A DNA stretch of 64,000 nt from positions 273,466 through 337,465 of the forward strand of contig NZ_AOIS01000067.1 in NCBI RefSeq assembly GCF_000337495.1, read 5' to 3'. Under the pieces are notes generated by a model. The model was not told the DNA's origin. It searched no databases and saw only the letters and a program-made list of their open reading frames with translations. The stretch is from Haloterrigena salina JCM 13891. Its GTDB lineage: Archaea > Halobacteriota > Halobacteria > Halobacteriales > Natrialbaceae. Of the stretch, positions 17,930 to 26,686 are shown piece after piece. Within the stretch, counting starts at the first letter, position 1. The number at the start of each line of letters is the position of its first letter. The translations under genes were made by a program, and so were the position numbers.

Positions 17930-18432
17930 TTCTACTAGGCTATTCTTCTCGTATGGGATACAGACGCCTGCCAGTGGGTTTTTGCGATATGGACCGTATT
18001 GTGCGCCTCGCGTATATGGATCGATCACGACTCGAGGAGATCGCCGCCATTCTTGAGATCACAACATCGGATGATAGAACCGGTGTACGCCTTCTATTGT
18101 TTCCTGAAGAATGGGTCTACGCCAGTGGTTCACTCGAGACAGAGAAAATCAGGAATACGTGTAAGAGACTCCCGACATGAATTGGGATACACACGCGCGG
18201 ACTCATCAGGAAAGACGGGTTCGCGTTTACCCTCGAGCACGAGTCGATTTCTTCATCGAGTAGCCGGACAAACCGGGCCCAACAATGGTATTTCTTCTCT
18301 TGTTTTACTTATCCATAACAATGTCATGCGTAGTATGGAATTTAGACACTCGTAAAAGCGGAACAGTCGCCGCCGTGGTGATGACCGGCCGACGCCGTCG
18401 ATTGACGGCGGCAGTCAGCAGCCAAGGCGCGC
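17930..18432. other. AT-richer interval without a convincing gene
   Basis: About 500 bp of moderate GC content following the small membrane protein. Open frames at 17953-18180 and 17999-18355 overlap in different frames and show no motif, so neither is called. The stretch continues the atypical base composition that begins near 17640 and ends near 18360, where normal GC returns at the UPF0212 gene. Confidence 0.5.
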
Positions 18433-18786
18433 TCAGTCCTCTTCTTCCGTCTCGATGATGTCGACGACCGAGAGGGGAACGTCACGCAGCGCGCCGCCGA
18501 CTTCGCTCTTGGCGATTCGGGAGGCGTGTTCCTCGCTATCGGCGTTGTACACTTCCATCTCGAGGGCCAACCCCACGAGCGCCGTGTCGGCGGCGATGAA
18601 AGCCGAGTCGAAGGGTTCCCCGCAGGCGGGACAGCCCGTCGCGCCGACTTCGACTTCGACGTAGTCCATGTCTTCGCTGTTGAGTCGTTTCCCGGCTTCG
18701 CTGACGGCGACGCCGATCGCGTCGTCGATCTCTTCGACGTCACGAACGAGCCACGCGGCTTCCATCGCGACGAGATAATTGCCCAT
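18433..18786 (-). CDS. UPF0212/DUF555 family protein
   Basis: A 117-residue conserved archaeal protein of unknown function. The start MGNYLVAMEAAWLVRDVEEIDDAIGVA is the family N-terminus. A CPACG motif lies at about residue 51, with a typical FIAADTALVGLALEMEVYNA core. The ATG at 18786 is chosen on this alignment; the longer frame to 18906 adds non-conserved sequence. The two cysteines could bind zinc. No operon partner. Confidence 0.85.
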   Translation of the reverse strand: MGNYLVAMEAAWLVRDVEEIDDAIGVAVSEAGKRLNSEDMDYVEVEVGATGCPACGEPFDSAFIAADTALVGLALEMEVYNADSEEHASRIAKSEVGGALRDVPLSVVDIIETEEED

Positions 18787-19080
18787 ACGTGGTGGTCGTT
18801 CCGGGGGGTTTCCTGTCTTGCGGTTCGTCGCCGACAAACGACCGCGTCCTCGAGTCCGGTTCGTTCTCGACGAGCTCGCGACGAGCGCCGGGTACGGGAC
18901 GTCCACGGTGGCCTACGACCGCCGCGGGCCGAGTGCGCACGTGAGCCGAATCGTTCCCATAAGTTACGAGAATTGCCCGGGTCAATTGCCGCCTGCATAG
19001 CCGTACATCGACTCGAGTGCGCCTCGAGTGAGTCGAACTACAACTACAGTTGAATCGCAAGACGGCGCCGACCTCAAACC

Positions 19081-19128
19081 TGACTATCGATCGTTATAGT
19101 CAGTGAATTACGAGAAGATTTATATATA
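19081..19128 (+). promoter_or_regulatory. Dyad plus TATA box upstream of small membrane gene
   Basis: TGACTAT-N8-ATAGTCA (19081-19102) is a perfect 7-bp inverted repeat placed 16 bp before a strong TATA-like TTTATATATA (19118-19127). The ATG at 19157 follows about 30 bp later. The arrangement suggests an activator or repressor site just upstream of a core promoter. Confidence 0.5.
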
Positions 19129-19156
19129 CCCATCGTCTGGCCATGGCTGAACGTCG

Positions 19157-19333
19157 ATGATATCCCGCGTGTACCACGCGACCCTGTTCGCCCTGTACCA
19201 ACTGTGCATCCTGATCGGCATCGTCGCGATGCCGCTCGCGATCGCCGCCCGCCAGGCCGGCGTCACGCTCCCGATCCACCGCGTCCTCGCGAACGTCGAG
19301 GAGGAACTCGAGGCCCGCCAATCCGAGGAGTAA
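19157..19333 (+). CDS. Small membrane protein of 58 residues
   Basis: A 58-codon frame beginning MISRVYHATLFALYQLCIL, with one long hydrophobic segment (residues 8-30) and an amphipathic acidic tail ending EEELEARQSEE. Codon use matches the chromosome (GTC, CTC, GCC), and a clear TATA box with a dyad precedes it at a leaderless distance, so it is likely genuine. It is followed by proteasome beta on the same strand but separated by 133 bp. Function unknown. Confidence 0.65.
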   Translation: MISRVYHATLFALYQLCILIGIVAMPLAIAARQAGVTLPIHRVLANVEEELEARQSEE

Positions 19334-19466
19334 TCGAATCCGACCGAACTGACGACGAATCGCCGTTTCTGTAGGGCTCTCGACTCGAGAGCCACCGGTC
19401 CGAAAAGCGGAAACCCCCGAGGTGACCGCCGGTGTTTTATACCGTGCCGGTCGTAACGTTTCGTCA

Positions 19467-20198
19467 ATGCGAGCACCTCAGCATAATTCGGACTTCTCTC
19501 GTACCGTCGACCAGTTGGCCGACGATCCGAACCCCTACGAGCCCGAAATCGGGTCGATGCCCCAGAACGACCTGACGCGGGCCGACCTCGACAACGTCAA
19601 CAAGACCGGGACGACGACGATCGGCATCTCGACGGCCGACGGCGTCGTCATCGCGACGGACATGCGCGCCAGCCTCGGCGGCCGGTTCGTCTCGAACAAG
19701 AACGTCCAGAAGGTCGAGCAGATCCACCCGACCGGCGCGCTGACGCTCGTCGGCTCGGTCGGCGGCGCCCAGTCGTTCATCTCGAGTCTCCGCGCCGAGG
19801 TCAACCTCTACGAGTCCCGACGCGGCGAGCAGATGAGTATCGACGCGCTCGCGACGCTGGCGGGCAACTTCGCCCGCGGTGGCCCGTTCTTCGCCATCCA
19901 CCCGATCCTGGGCGGCGTCGACGAGGAGGGCAGCCACGTCTACAGCATCGACCCCGCCGGCGGGGTCATGGAGGACGACTACACCGTCACCGGCTCCGGG
20001 ATGCAACTCGCCTACGGGCATCTCGAGCAGGCCTACGAGGAGGACATGTCCAACGAGGAGGCCGTCTCGGTCGCAGCCCACGGCATCAAGTCCGCCGTCG
20101 AGCGCGACACCGGCTCCGGCAACGGCGTCTTCCTCTGTGAGATCACCGACGAGGGCGTCGACATCCACGGCCACCACGACTTCGACGACGTCCTGTAA
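19467..20198 (+). CDS. psmB: Proteasome beta subunit
   Basis: A 243-residue Ntn-hydrolase that forms the inner catalytic rings of the archaeal 20S proteasome. A 48-residue propeptide precedes the autocatalytic site KTG|TTTIGI, leaving Thr49 as the N-terminal nucleophile. The conserved Asp and Lys of the active site are seen in VIATDMRAS and FVSNKNVQKV. The ATG at 19467 (MRAPQHNSDF) matches haloarchaeal PsmB starts. It appears monocistronic. Confidence 0.96.
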   Translation: MRAPQHNSDFSRTVDQLADDPNPYEPEIGSMPQNDLTRADLDNVNKTGTTTIGISTADGVVIATDMRASLGGRFVSNKNVQKVEQIHPTGALTLVGSVGGAQSFISSLRAEVNLYESRRGEQMSIDALATLAGNFARGGPFFAIHPILGGVDEEGSHVYSIDPAGGVMEDDYTVTGSGMQLAYGHLEQAYEEDMSNEEAVSVAAHGIKSAVERDTGSGNGVFLCEITDEGVDIHGHHDFDDVL

Positions 20199-20337
20199 GT
20201 CGGCTCGAGGCGAGCGGGTTCCGATTTTTCGCTGTTACAGTGGACGGAGCCGCGGCTCCGTTCGCCGCGGTAACCGTTCGGTATCGATCGTCGCGGAACG
20301 GAGAGAAAAATCCGGATTCGAGACGGACGTTACGCAG

Positions 20338-21462
20338 TTACTTGAGCCGGGTCGCCTGCTCGAGCTGGAACTCCGAGACCTGCGGTTCGGCGAGCTCGGT
20401 CGCGCGTCCCGTCTCGCTCGAGCGGTAGATCGCGTCGATGACCCGCTGGACGGTCAGGGCCTCCTCGACGGTGTTCGTCTCGGGCGTCGCACCCGCGGCG
20501 ATCGCCGCGAGGAACTGTTCGTCCTGTTCCGCGTAGCCGGTCACCGACTCGTCGCCGGTCATCCTCACGTCGGCGTAGTGGTCGCCGCCTGCGGTGCCCG
20601 CCTCGAGGATATTGAGAGTGGTGTCGCCGATGTCGAACTGCGCGCCGGCCTCGGTGCCGCGCACGCGGAAGTCCATGCTCTCCTCGCGGTTGGTCGCCCA
20701 GGCGGCCTCGAGCGAGATCGTCTGGCCCTCGGCGGTGCGGATGAAGGCGCTGACGGAGTCGTCGACCTCGTAGGTCTCCGCTTCGGCGTCCCAGTTGTCG
20801 CCGAAGCCGTCGGGGTCGGCGTACTCCGCGTCGGTGCCAAAGGTCGTCCGGGTGACCCCCGACACTTCGGTGATCTCCGGGAAGTCGAGCGCGTAGAGGG
20901 CGAGGTCGAGCGCGTGGACGCCGATGTCGAGTAGGGCGCCGCCGCCGGCGAGTTCCGGGTCCGTAAACCACGAGCCGGGGCCGGGGACGCCTCGCCGTCG
21001 GACGTAGTTGGCCTCGACGTGGGTGAGGTCGCCGAAGCGACCGCGGGCGTGTTGTTCGTCGAACATCGCCATCGACGCGGCGTGACGGTTGTGGAAGCCG
21101 ACCATGCAGATGCCGTCCGCGCTCGCGGCGGTGCGTGCGACTCGCTCGGCGCTCTCTATCGTGTGGGCCAGCGGCTTCTCGACGAGCACGTGACAGCCGG
21201 CCTCGAGGGCGTCGACGGCGATCGGTTCGTGAAACCGGTTAGGCGTCGTCACGATGACGGCGTCGACGTCGTCCGCGGCGACCATCTCTTCGTGGGTCTC
21301 GTAGGTCCGCGCGCCGAACTCGTCGGCGAAGCGCTGGCGTTGGGCCTCGACGAGGTCGGTGCCGGCGACGACCTCGGCACCAAGATCGGAGATGCTACGC
21401 GCGTGCAGGTGCCCCATCCCGCCCAGACCGACGATTCCGACGCCGATACCGTCGCCGATCAT
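20338..21462 (-). CDS. Gfo/Idh/MocA family sugar oxidoreductase
   Basis: A 374-residue NAD(P)-dependent dehydrogenase. The Rossmann motif VGIVGLGGMGHLHA is at about residues 8-21, and the family-diagnostic CHVLVEKPLAHT carries the EKP lysine. The C-terminal domain includes GGGALLDIGVHALDLALYAL. The likely substrate is a sugar or inositol derivative. It is divergent from a ThuA-like gene, a pairing seen in sugar-utilisation loci, so both may act on the same compound. The specific substrate cannot be assigned. Confidence 0.9.
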   Translation of the reverse strand: MIGDGIGVGIVGLGGMGHLHARSISDLGAEVVAGTDLVEAQRQRFADEFGARTYETHEEMVAADDVDAVIVTTPNRFHEPIAVDALEAGCHVLVEKPLAHTIESAERVARTAASADGICMVGFHNRHAASMAMFDEQHARGRFGDLTHVEANYVRRRGVPGPGSWFTDPELAGGGALLDIGVHALDLALYALDFPEITEVSGVTRTTFGTDAEYADPDGFGDNWDAEAETYEVDDSVSAFIRTAEGQTISLEAAWATNREESMDFRVRGTEAGAQFDIGDTTLNILEAGTAGGDHYADVRMTGDESVTGYAEQDEQFLAAIAAGATPETNTVEEALTVQRVIDAIYRSSETGRATELAEPQVSEFQLEQATRLK

Positions 21463-21741
21463 CGCGAAACCTCCGATTGATGAAGCGTCCAGGAGGAGAT
21501 GGTAGCGGAAACGGGCGATTTCGATGGCATTTGCGTGCGGTCCCAGTCCATAGAGAGAAGCAGTCGGCGATCGAAATAAGGGTTGTGACCGATTAATCTG
21601 TGCAATTGTTCTGTTGTTCAGGAATGATTATACGATCGCTGTCTGACACCGGGAAACAGGTCCGAATAATCGTATCGTTAAACCGACCCGTCACGGGCCA
21701 GTATCACTTCAGCTAAGGGCGTTCGTGACGATGGCCGTCCG

Positions 21742-22464
21742 ATGGCCGACGTTACGATCTGGAACGAGTACCGCCACGAACGCGAGGACGACGACGTCGC
21801 GGCCGTCTATCCGGACGGCATCCACGCGACGATCGCCGACGCGCTGGACGCCGGCGGCGCTGATCGGGACGACGGGCCCGATCACGAGATCCGTACCGCG
21901 ACGCTGGACGACCCCGAACACGGCCTTCCGCCGGACGTCCTCGAGGAGACCGACGTGTTGCTGTGGTGGGGCCACGAGGCCCACGACGAGGTCTCCGAAG
22001 CCGTCGTCGACCGCGTCCAGCAGCGGGTGCTCGAGGGGATGGGCCTGATCGTCCTCCACTCGGGGCACTACTCGAAGGTCTTCAAGCGGCTCATGGGCAC
22101 GACCTGTAGCCTGCAGTACCGCGAGGACGGGAGGACCGAACGGCTCTGGGTCGTCGACCCCGGCCACCCGATCGCCGACGGGCTCGACGAATCGATCGAA
22201 CTCCCCAGAACGGAGATGTACGGCGAGCCGTTCGACGTGCCCGAGCCCGACCGGCTGGTGTTCACCAGCTGGTTCGAGGGCGGTGAGGTGTTCCGCAGCG
22301 GCTGTTGCTACCGGCGGGGCAGCGGCCGAATCTTCTACTTCCGGCCGGGTCACGAAGAGTATCCGATCTACGAGGACGACGACGTTCGGCGCGTGCTCCG
22401 CAACGCCGTCGACTGGGCGACGCCGAGGGAGGGGGCGCCGCGGACGTTCGGCGAACGCGATTGA
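21742..22464 (+). CDS. ThuA-like trehalose-utilisation domain protein
   Basis: A 240-residue protein of the ThuA family (class I glutamine-amidotransferase-like fold). Segments [12 protein letters not shown] at the start, [33 protein letters not shown] and [16 protein letters not shown] match the family. ThuA proteins are linked to trehalose and related disaccharide metabolism. The gene is divergent from the Gfo/Idh oxidoreductase across 279 bp, in which 7-bp arms ATACGAT (21630-21636) and ATCGTAT (21669-21675) form a possible operator. Confidence 0.9.
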   Translation: MADVTIWNEYRHEREDDDVAAVYPDGIHATIADALDAGGADRDDGPDHEIRTATLDDPEHGLPPDVLEETDVLLWWGHEAHDEVSEAVVDRVQQRVLEGMGLIVLHSGHYSKVFKRLMGTTCSLQYREDGRTERLWVVDPGHPIADGLDESIELPRTEMYGEPFDVPEPDRLVFTSWFEGGEVFRSGCCYRRGSGRIFYFRPGHEEYPIYEDDDVRRVLRNAVDWATPREGAPRTFGERD

Positions 22465-22500
22465 ATTCGGACGAATTCCGCCCAAGCGGGCGCCACTGGG

Positions 22501-23352
22501 TTAGAACGTCTGTCGTCCCTCGTCGGTGACGATGCTCTCGAGCAGTTCGATCGGCGTCGCGTCGTAATTGGGGTTTTCGACGGCGAAGCCCTCCGCGGGT
22601 TCCGGCATCACCTCGCTGCCCGGCCGGAACTCGTTTTCGAAGACGAACCCCTCGCTGACGATCTTCGACGCCGAGCCCAGGACGGTGACGGGGACGTCCA
22701 ATCGCGCGGCCGTCGACGCGAGCGGAAACGTGCCGACGCGGTTATACAGCGTGTCCTCGACGATGCAGTCCATGCCGACGACGACTCGGTCACACTCCTC
22801 GAGGTAGACGCCGTGGGCGCTGTCGGTGATCAGCGTCGTCTCGACGCCGTCGAGGTCCGCGAGCGCTCGCGCCGTCTTGCGGCCGATGAAGCGGGGCCGG
22901 GCCTCGGTGACGTAGACCTCGAAGCTCTTGCCCGCGTCGGTCGCTTGCTCGAGGGCCTCCAAAACCGTCGAGGAGTAATCGTGGGTCAGCAGCGTCGCGC
23001 CGTCCTCGAGGAACTCGGCGGCGTTCTCGGCCGCGAGTTCCTTCCCGGACTCGACGCGGGAGACGACCGCGTCGATCTTGTCCCGGGTGTACTGCTTTGC
23101 CTCCTCGACGCTGTCGTGATCGGCGTCGGAGACGTCGTCGACGACTTCCCGGACCGCGTTCTGCAGCGAGGCGTGAGAGTGGTTCGCTCGTCGGAGCACC
23201 GAGCCGTTGCGCTCGAGGGCGCGCGTGTACTCCTCGACGGTAGCGAACTCCCGTTCGAGCAACTCCTCTAGGGCCCGCGTCGCGCGGACGGCTACCACCG
23301 AGGAGCTGTGGGTCTGCATCTCCTGGATCTGCTCGACCGTCTCGTCGATCAT
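22501..23352 (-). CDS. eIF-2B alpha/beta/delta-like protein
   Basis: A 283-residue member of the eIF2B/MtnA/ribose-1,5-bisphosphate isomerase superfamily. The N-terminal helical domain (about 1-105) is followed by the Rossmann-like domain with TLLTHDYSSTVLEAL and VVVGMDCIVEDTLYNRVGTFPLA. The isomerases carry a catalytic Cys after the THx motif; here that position is Asp, while the later Asp (GMD) is kept. It may therefore be a regulatory or divergent relative rather than an AMP-pathway isomerase. No operon context clarifies it. Confidence 0.8.
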   Translation of the reverse strand: MIDETVEQIQEMQTHSSSVVAVRATRALEELLEREFATVEEYTRALERNGSVLRRANHSHASLQNAVREVVDDVSDADHDSVEEAKQYTRDKIDAVVSRVESGKELAAENAAEFLEDGATLLTHDYSSTVLEALEQATDAGKSFEVYVTEARPRFIGRKTARALADLDGVETTLITDSAHGVYLEECDRVVVGMDCIVEDTLYNRVGTFPLASTAARLDVPVTVLGSASKIVSEGFVFENEFRPGSEVMPEPAEGFAVENPNYDATPIELLESIVTDEGRQTF

Positions 23353-23412
23353 ACCTGCACGAATTCCCGTCAGGGAGAAAGGTGTTCGGGTGTCGGTAGT
23401 GGCCGCGGCTGG

Positions 23413-23739
23413 TCAGTCTGCGGGTTCGAAGCCGAAGATGCGCCGTAACTCCGCTTCGATTCTCGTGACGAGTTCCTCGAGGACGGTGTCGAATCGCTCG
23501 GGTTCGCCGACGGCGCTTCGCACCTCCTCGACGTGCTCGTCGGGCAACTCGACGCGGAACTCGCCGTCTCCCTCGTAGAACGGCTCGCTCTCGCTCAGAA
23601 CGTTCCGATCGATCGCTTTGAGGATCTCGGAGTCGTAGCGGCCGTGCAGCTGGTTGTAGGCGTTGGAGTAGGCCTCCTGGAGCTCCTCGAAGTAGTGGAC
23701 GTACTTGTCCTCGAACTTCTCGGGATCGAACTCGGTCAT
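23413..23739 (-). CDS. Conserved acidic haloarchaeal protein, unknown
   Basis: A 108-residue helical acidic protein beginning MTEFDPEKFEDKYVHYFEELQEAY. It resembles small haloarchaeal proteins annotated as a DUF5783-type family, though the family number is from memory. No cysteine, membrane segment or catalytic motif. It lies upstream of the eIF2B-like gene on the same strand, 60 bp away, and may share its transcript. Confidence 0.7.
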   Translation of the reverse strand: MTEFDPEKFEDKYVHYFEELQEAYSNAYNQLHGRYDSEILKAIDRNVLSESEPFYEGDGEFRVELPDEHVEEVRSAVGEPERFDTVLEELVTRIEAELRRIFGFEPAD

Positions 23740-23847
23740 GGTCGGTTGTGGGCCAGCAGGCGGGTAAACGGTTCGGGACCGCTTTGGAGACTCATCTCGA
23801 GCGACGTTCGGCGACTCGAGGTATCACAAATCACTCGGATCATCCCT

Positions 23848-24008
23848 GCTATCGTGGCGACGGGGAATTGCCACGCCCTCCCCAGCCGACTGCGGTCCTC
23901 ACTCACGGGTCGTCCCTCCCCGTTCGTTGCGGTCCTCGTCCCTCGCACGAGATCGTTGATCGCTCCTCGCTGTCGCTCGGACCGATCGACAGCGCGCGCC
24001 ACCGCACG
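23848..24008 (+). repeat. Dispersed repeat, copy 3 (diverged)
   Basis: Contains ATCGTGGCGACGGGGAATTG, CCACGCCCTCCCCAGCCGAC, TGCGGTCCTC blocks and a terminal GCGCGCCACCGCAC, in the same order as the copies at 1521-1668 and 1765-1903. The centre is replaced by unrelated sequence (GAGATCGTTGATCGCTCCTC). It fills the intergenic space between 23739 and 24065. Confidence 0.6.
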
Positions 24009-24064
24009 CCTCACATCGGAGTCTCGACCGCAGACTTACGTCCTCGAGCCCCCTAGAACCGTCG

Positions 24065-24388
24065 ATGACCGTCACCGTCCGCTACACCTGTCCCCACTGC
24101 AACGCCGTCGTGAGCCTCGAGCGGCCGCCGGATCTGGCGGATCGGTCAGTTACGACGGTCCCGCAGCCGGGGTGGGAGTACGCCGACCCGGACGATCCGG
24201 ACCGTGAATCGGCCGACGGCATCGAGTTTCTCTGCGGTGAGGACGGCCCCGTCACCGACCTCGAGGGCGAGCCGGTCGAGGGCTGCGGGCGACCGTTCTA
24301 TCTGAACTTCGTCCGCTACGAGCAGGGGGTCGAACTCGAGCCGGACCCGCCGACATACGGCGGGCCGCGGTTCGATTTCAACGCCTGA
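24065..24388 (+). CDS. Small zinc-ribbon-like protein, unknown
   Basis: A 107-residue acidic protein with CPHC at residues 9-12 and later LCGEDG and GCGRPF cysteines, which could together form a zinc site. The C-terminus is rich in Pro and aromatic residues. No catalytic domain is recognised. It precedes the SMR transporter by about 100 bp on the same strand. Codon use is typical of the genome. Confidence 0.65.
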   Translation: MTVTVRYTCPHCNAVVSLERPPDLADRSVTTVPQPGWEYADPDDPDRESADGIEFLCGEDGPVTDLEGEPVEGCGRPFYLNFVRYEQGVELEPDPPTYGGPRFDFNA

Positions 24389-24494
24389 CGAATTTGCAGT
24401 CGATCCGGTGATCGGTCCGCAGATCGGTTCGCGCGAGTCGTCGCCTCGAGACCGACAGGGTCCTCTACCCGCAGTTCCGATCCTCGAGTCGAGT

Positions 24495-24815
24495 ATGTCG
24501 TGGTATCTCCTGGTGCTCGCGGGACTGTTCGAAGTCGGCTGGGCGATCGGGCTCGGGTACTCCGACGGGCTCTCGCGGCCGCTCCCGACGCTCGCCACCG
24601 TCGTCTCCCTCGTCATCAGCATGGGGCTGTTGGCCCTGGCGGTCAGAGACCTCCCGGTAGGAACGGCCTACGCGGTCTGGACGGGGATCGGCGCCGTCGG
24701 GACCGCGTCGCTCGGGATCGTCCTCTTCGACGAACCCGTGTCTGCGGCTCGAGTCGGCTTCCTCAGCGTGATCGTCGTCGGGATCGTCGGGCTGCACCTC
24801 ACCGGCGGCCACTGA
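24495..24815 (+). CDS. SMR-family exporter, SugE/Gdx type
   Basis: A 106-residue protein with four hydrophobic helices. The essential helix-1 glutamate is E13 in LAGLFEVGWAIGLGYS; the GW after it and AYAVWTGIGAVG in helix 3 fit the SugE/Gdx (guanidinium exporter) branch rather than the EmrE multidrug branch. It works as a proton-coupled dimer in the membrane. The ATG at 24495 is chosen because the frame upstream is not membrane-like. Substrate assignment to guanidinium is inferred from family motifs. Confidence 0.85.
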   Translation: MSWYLLVLAGLFEVGWAIGLGYSDGLSRPLPTLATVVSLVISMGLLALAVRDLPVGTAYAVWTGIGAVGTASLGIVLFDEPVSAARVGFLSVIVVGIVGLHLTGGH

Positions 24816-25018
24816 CGACCGACCGGCGGCGGTCCGCGGTGCGACTTCAACGCGTAGACGGTGCGCATCGGTCACAGACAGCGTTCGCGCGGCCAATTTG
24901 CTGGTGCGGTCTTTTTGGACCAGCTTTTTGCAAGGGCTCGAGCGAACGAAGTGAGCGAGCGCCCGCAGGAAAAAGGTGGGAACACAACCCTTTTCGACGC
25001 CCGGAAGTAGCTAGTTAC

Positions 25019-26095
25019 ATGGACGAAGCCGCCGTTCGCGACCGCCTCCGGACGGTCGAAGATCCGGAACTCGGCGACGACATCGTTTCGCTCGGACTCG
25101 TCAACGACATCACCGTCGACGGCGAGCAGGTCGATATCGATCTCGCGCTGGGGGCGCCGTACTCACCCACCGAGACCGATATCGCCGGCGAGGTACGGGA
25201 ACTGCTCCTCGAGGAGGGCCTCGAGCCAGACCTCTCAGCGAGCGTTCCCGACCGGGACGACGTCGCCAACGAGGATCAGGTGCTGCCGGGCGTCAAGAAC
25301 GTCATCGCCGTCGCCTCCGGGAAGGGTGGCGTCGGCAAGTCGACGGTCGCCGTCAACCTCGCGGCCGGCCTCTCGCGGCTGGGCGCCAACGTGGGCCTGT
25401 TCGACGCCGACGTCTACGGCCCGAACGTGCCGCGGATGGTCGACGCCGACGAGCCGCCGATGGCCACCGAGGACGAGACGCTCGTGCCCCCCGAGAAGTA
25501 CGGCGTGAAGCTGATGAGCATGGCCTTCCTCACCGGCGAGGACGACCCCGTCATCTGGCGCGGCCCGATGGTCCACAAGGTCATCACCCAGCTCACCGAG
25601 GACGTCGAGTGGGGCCACCTCGACTACCTCGTCATCGACCTCCCGCCGGGGACCGGTGACACCCAGCTGACGATGCTCCAGACCATGCCTGTCACGGGTG
25701 CAGTCATCGTCACGACGCCCCAGGACGTCGCCCTAGACGACGCTCGGAAGGGCCTCGAGATGTTCGCCAAACACGACACCGTCGTGCTCGGCATCGCCGA
25801 GAACATGTCGACGTTCTCCTGTCCCGACTGCGGCGGCGAGCACGACATCTTCGGTTCCGGCGGCGGCCGGGAGTTCGCCGACGAACACGAGATGCCGTTC
25901 CTGGGCTCGATCCCGCTCGACCCGGCCGTCCGCGAGGGCGGCGACGGCGGGAAGCCGACCGTCCTCGAAGACGAGAGCGCCACCGGCGACGCCTTCCGGA
26001 CGATCACCGAGAACGTCGCGAACAACACTGGGATCGTCCACCGGCGCGGCGTCTCCACGAGCAGGCGGAACGAGGCGGCCTCGGCCGATCGATGA
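25019..26095 (+). CDS. Mrp/ApbC-type P-loop ATPase, Fe-S carrier
   Basis: A 358-residue protein with an N-terminal MIP18/DUF59 domain (about 1-80), then a deviant Walker A GKGGVGKST (about 101-109) and a CPDC motif (about 265) in the Mrp/Nbp35 Fe-S carrier position. It likely carries Fe-S clusters to target proteins in the cytoplasm. The start MDEAAVRDRLRTVEDPELGDD is the standard N-terminus; the frame extends upstream through the SMR gene region only by chance. The 3' end overlaps a small ORF by 4 nt. Confidence 0.93.
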   Translation: MDEAAVRDRLRTVEDPELGDDIVSLGLVNDITVDGEQVDIDLALGAPYSPTETDIAGEVRELLLEEGLEPDLSASVPDRDDVANEDQVLPGVKNVIAVASGKGGVGKSTVAVNLAAGLSRLGANVGLFDADVYGPNVPRMVDADEPPMATEDETLVPPEKYGVKLMSMAFLTGEDDPVIWRGPMVHKVITQLTEDVEWGHLDYLVIDLPPGTGDTQLTMLQTMPVTGAVIVTTPQDVALDDARKGLEMFAKHDTVVLGIAENMSTFSCPDCGGEHDIFGSGGGREFADEHEMPFLGSIPLDPAVREGGDGGKPTVLEDESATGDAFRTITENVANNTGIVHRRGVSTSRRNEAASADR

Positions 26096-26355
26096 CGCCG
26101 GACGTCGACCCCGACTCGAGCGACGGAACGGATGCGGACGCACCCGAGTTCGAGCCCGATCCCGAACGTGTGGCGGCGCTCCGCGACGTCGCCGACGACG
26201 TCCGCGGGGAAACCAGCGAGAGCAAGCAACTCGCCAACATCCTCTACCGGACTAGCGACCTCTACGATCCCGACGAGGAAACTACGCCCGAGGAGATCGT
26301 TCGCAACGTGAAGTTCATCCTCGAGGTCACCGAACGCGGCGGCCTCGATCGCTGA
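26092..26355 (+). CDS. Small acidic protein coupled to mrp, unknown
   Basis: An 87-residue acidic protein starting in an ATGA overlap with the Mrp gene. The first 25 residues are Asp-rich and probably disordered; residues 27-87 are helical (VAALRDVADDVRGETSESKQLANILYR, then PEEIVRNVKFILEVTERGG). The coupling suggests a role with the Fe-S carrier, but no family function is known to me. Confidence 0.7.
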   Translation: MTPDVDPDSSDGTDADAPEFEPDPERVAALRDVADDVRGETSESKQLANILYRTSDLYDPDEETTPEEIVRNVKFILEVTERGGLDR

Positions 26356-26686
26356 ACCGCGACGCCGCTTCGCGGACCGGTTTTTCGACCGTCTTCGCCG
26401 GCTGTTCATTTCGTCCCCTCGTTTTTCGTCAGCCGTTCGTTTCGACCTCCCGTTTCTCGCCGACGCGCTCGAGTGAGCAACCACGAGTGAGGCCGCTCGC
26501 GATAGCTATGACTACGATGACAGGAGATCGAGAAACCGCCCGCTGATACCGTGATGAAGATCTACGGCATTCTGTGGTATCAAATGGTTCCTAAAACCAT
26601 TTAGGGACAGTTCTTATACGAGTCGCCGTCGTTCTCGCGGGTAGGTACCAGGGACGGCAATTACCCGTCACTGCGCCCTCGACACC
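26356..26686 (+). promoter_or_regulatory. Intergenic region with overlapping dyads and TATA box
   Basis: No gene is seen in these 331 bp. Near the right end, AAATGGTT-N5-AACCATTT (26582-26602) is a perfect 8-bp inverted repeat. An offset dyad GTTCCTAAA-ACCA-TTTAGGGAC overlaps it with one mismatch. A TATA-like CTTATAC follows at 26613-26619. This looks like an operator abutting the core promoter of the coiled-coil gene at 26687. Confidence 0.55.

Noticed and set aside
17953-18355. Two small overlapping frames after the AT-rich membrane gene
   Set aside because: They lie in different frames over the same bases with no recognisable domain or start signal.
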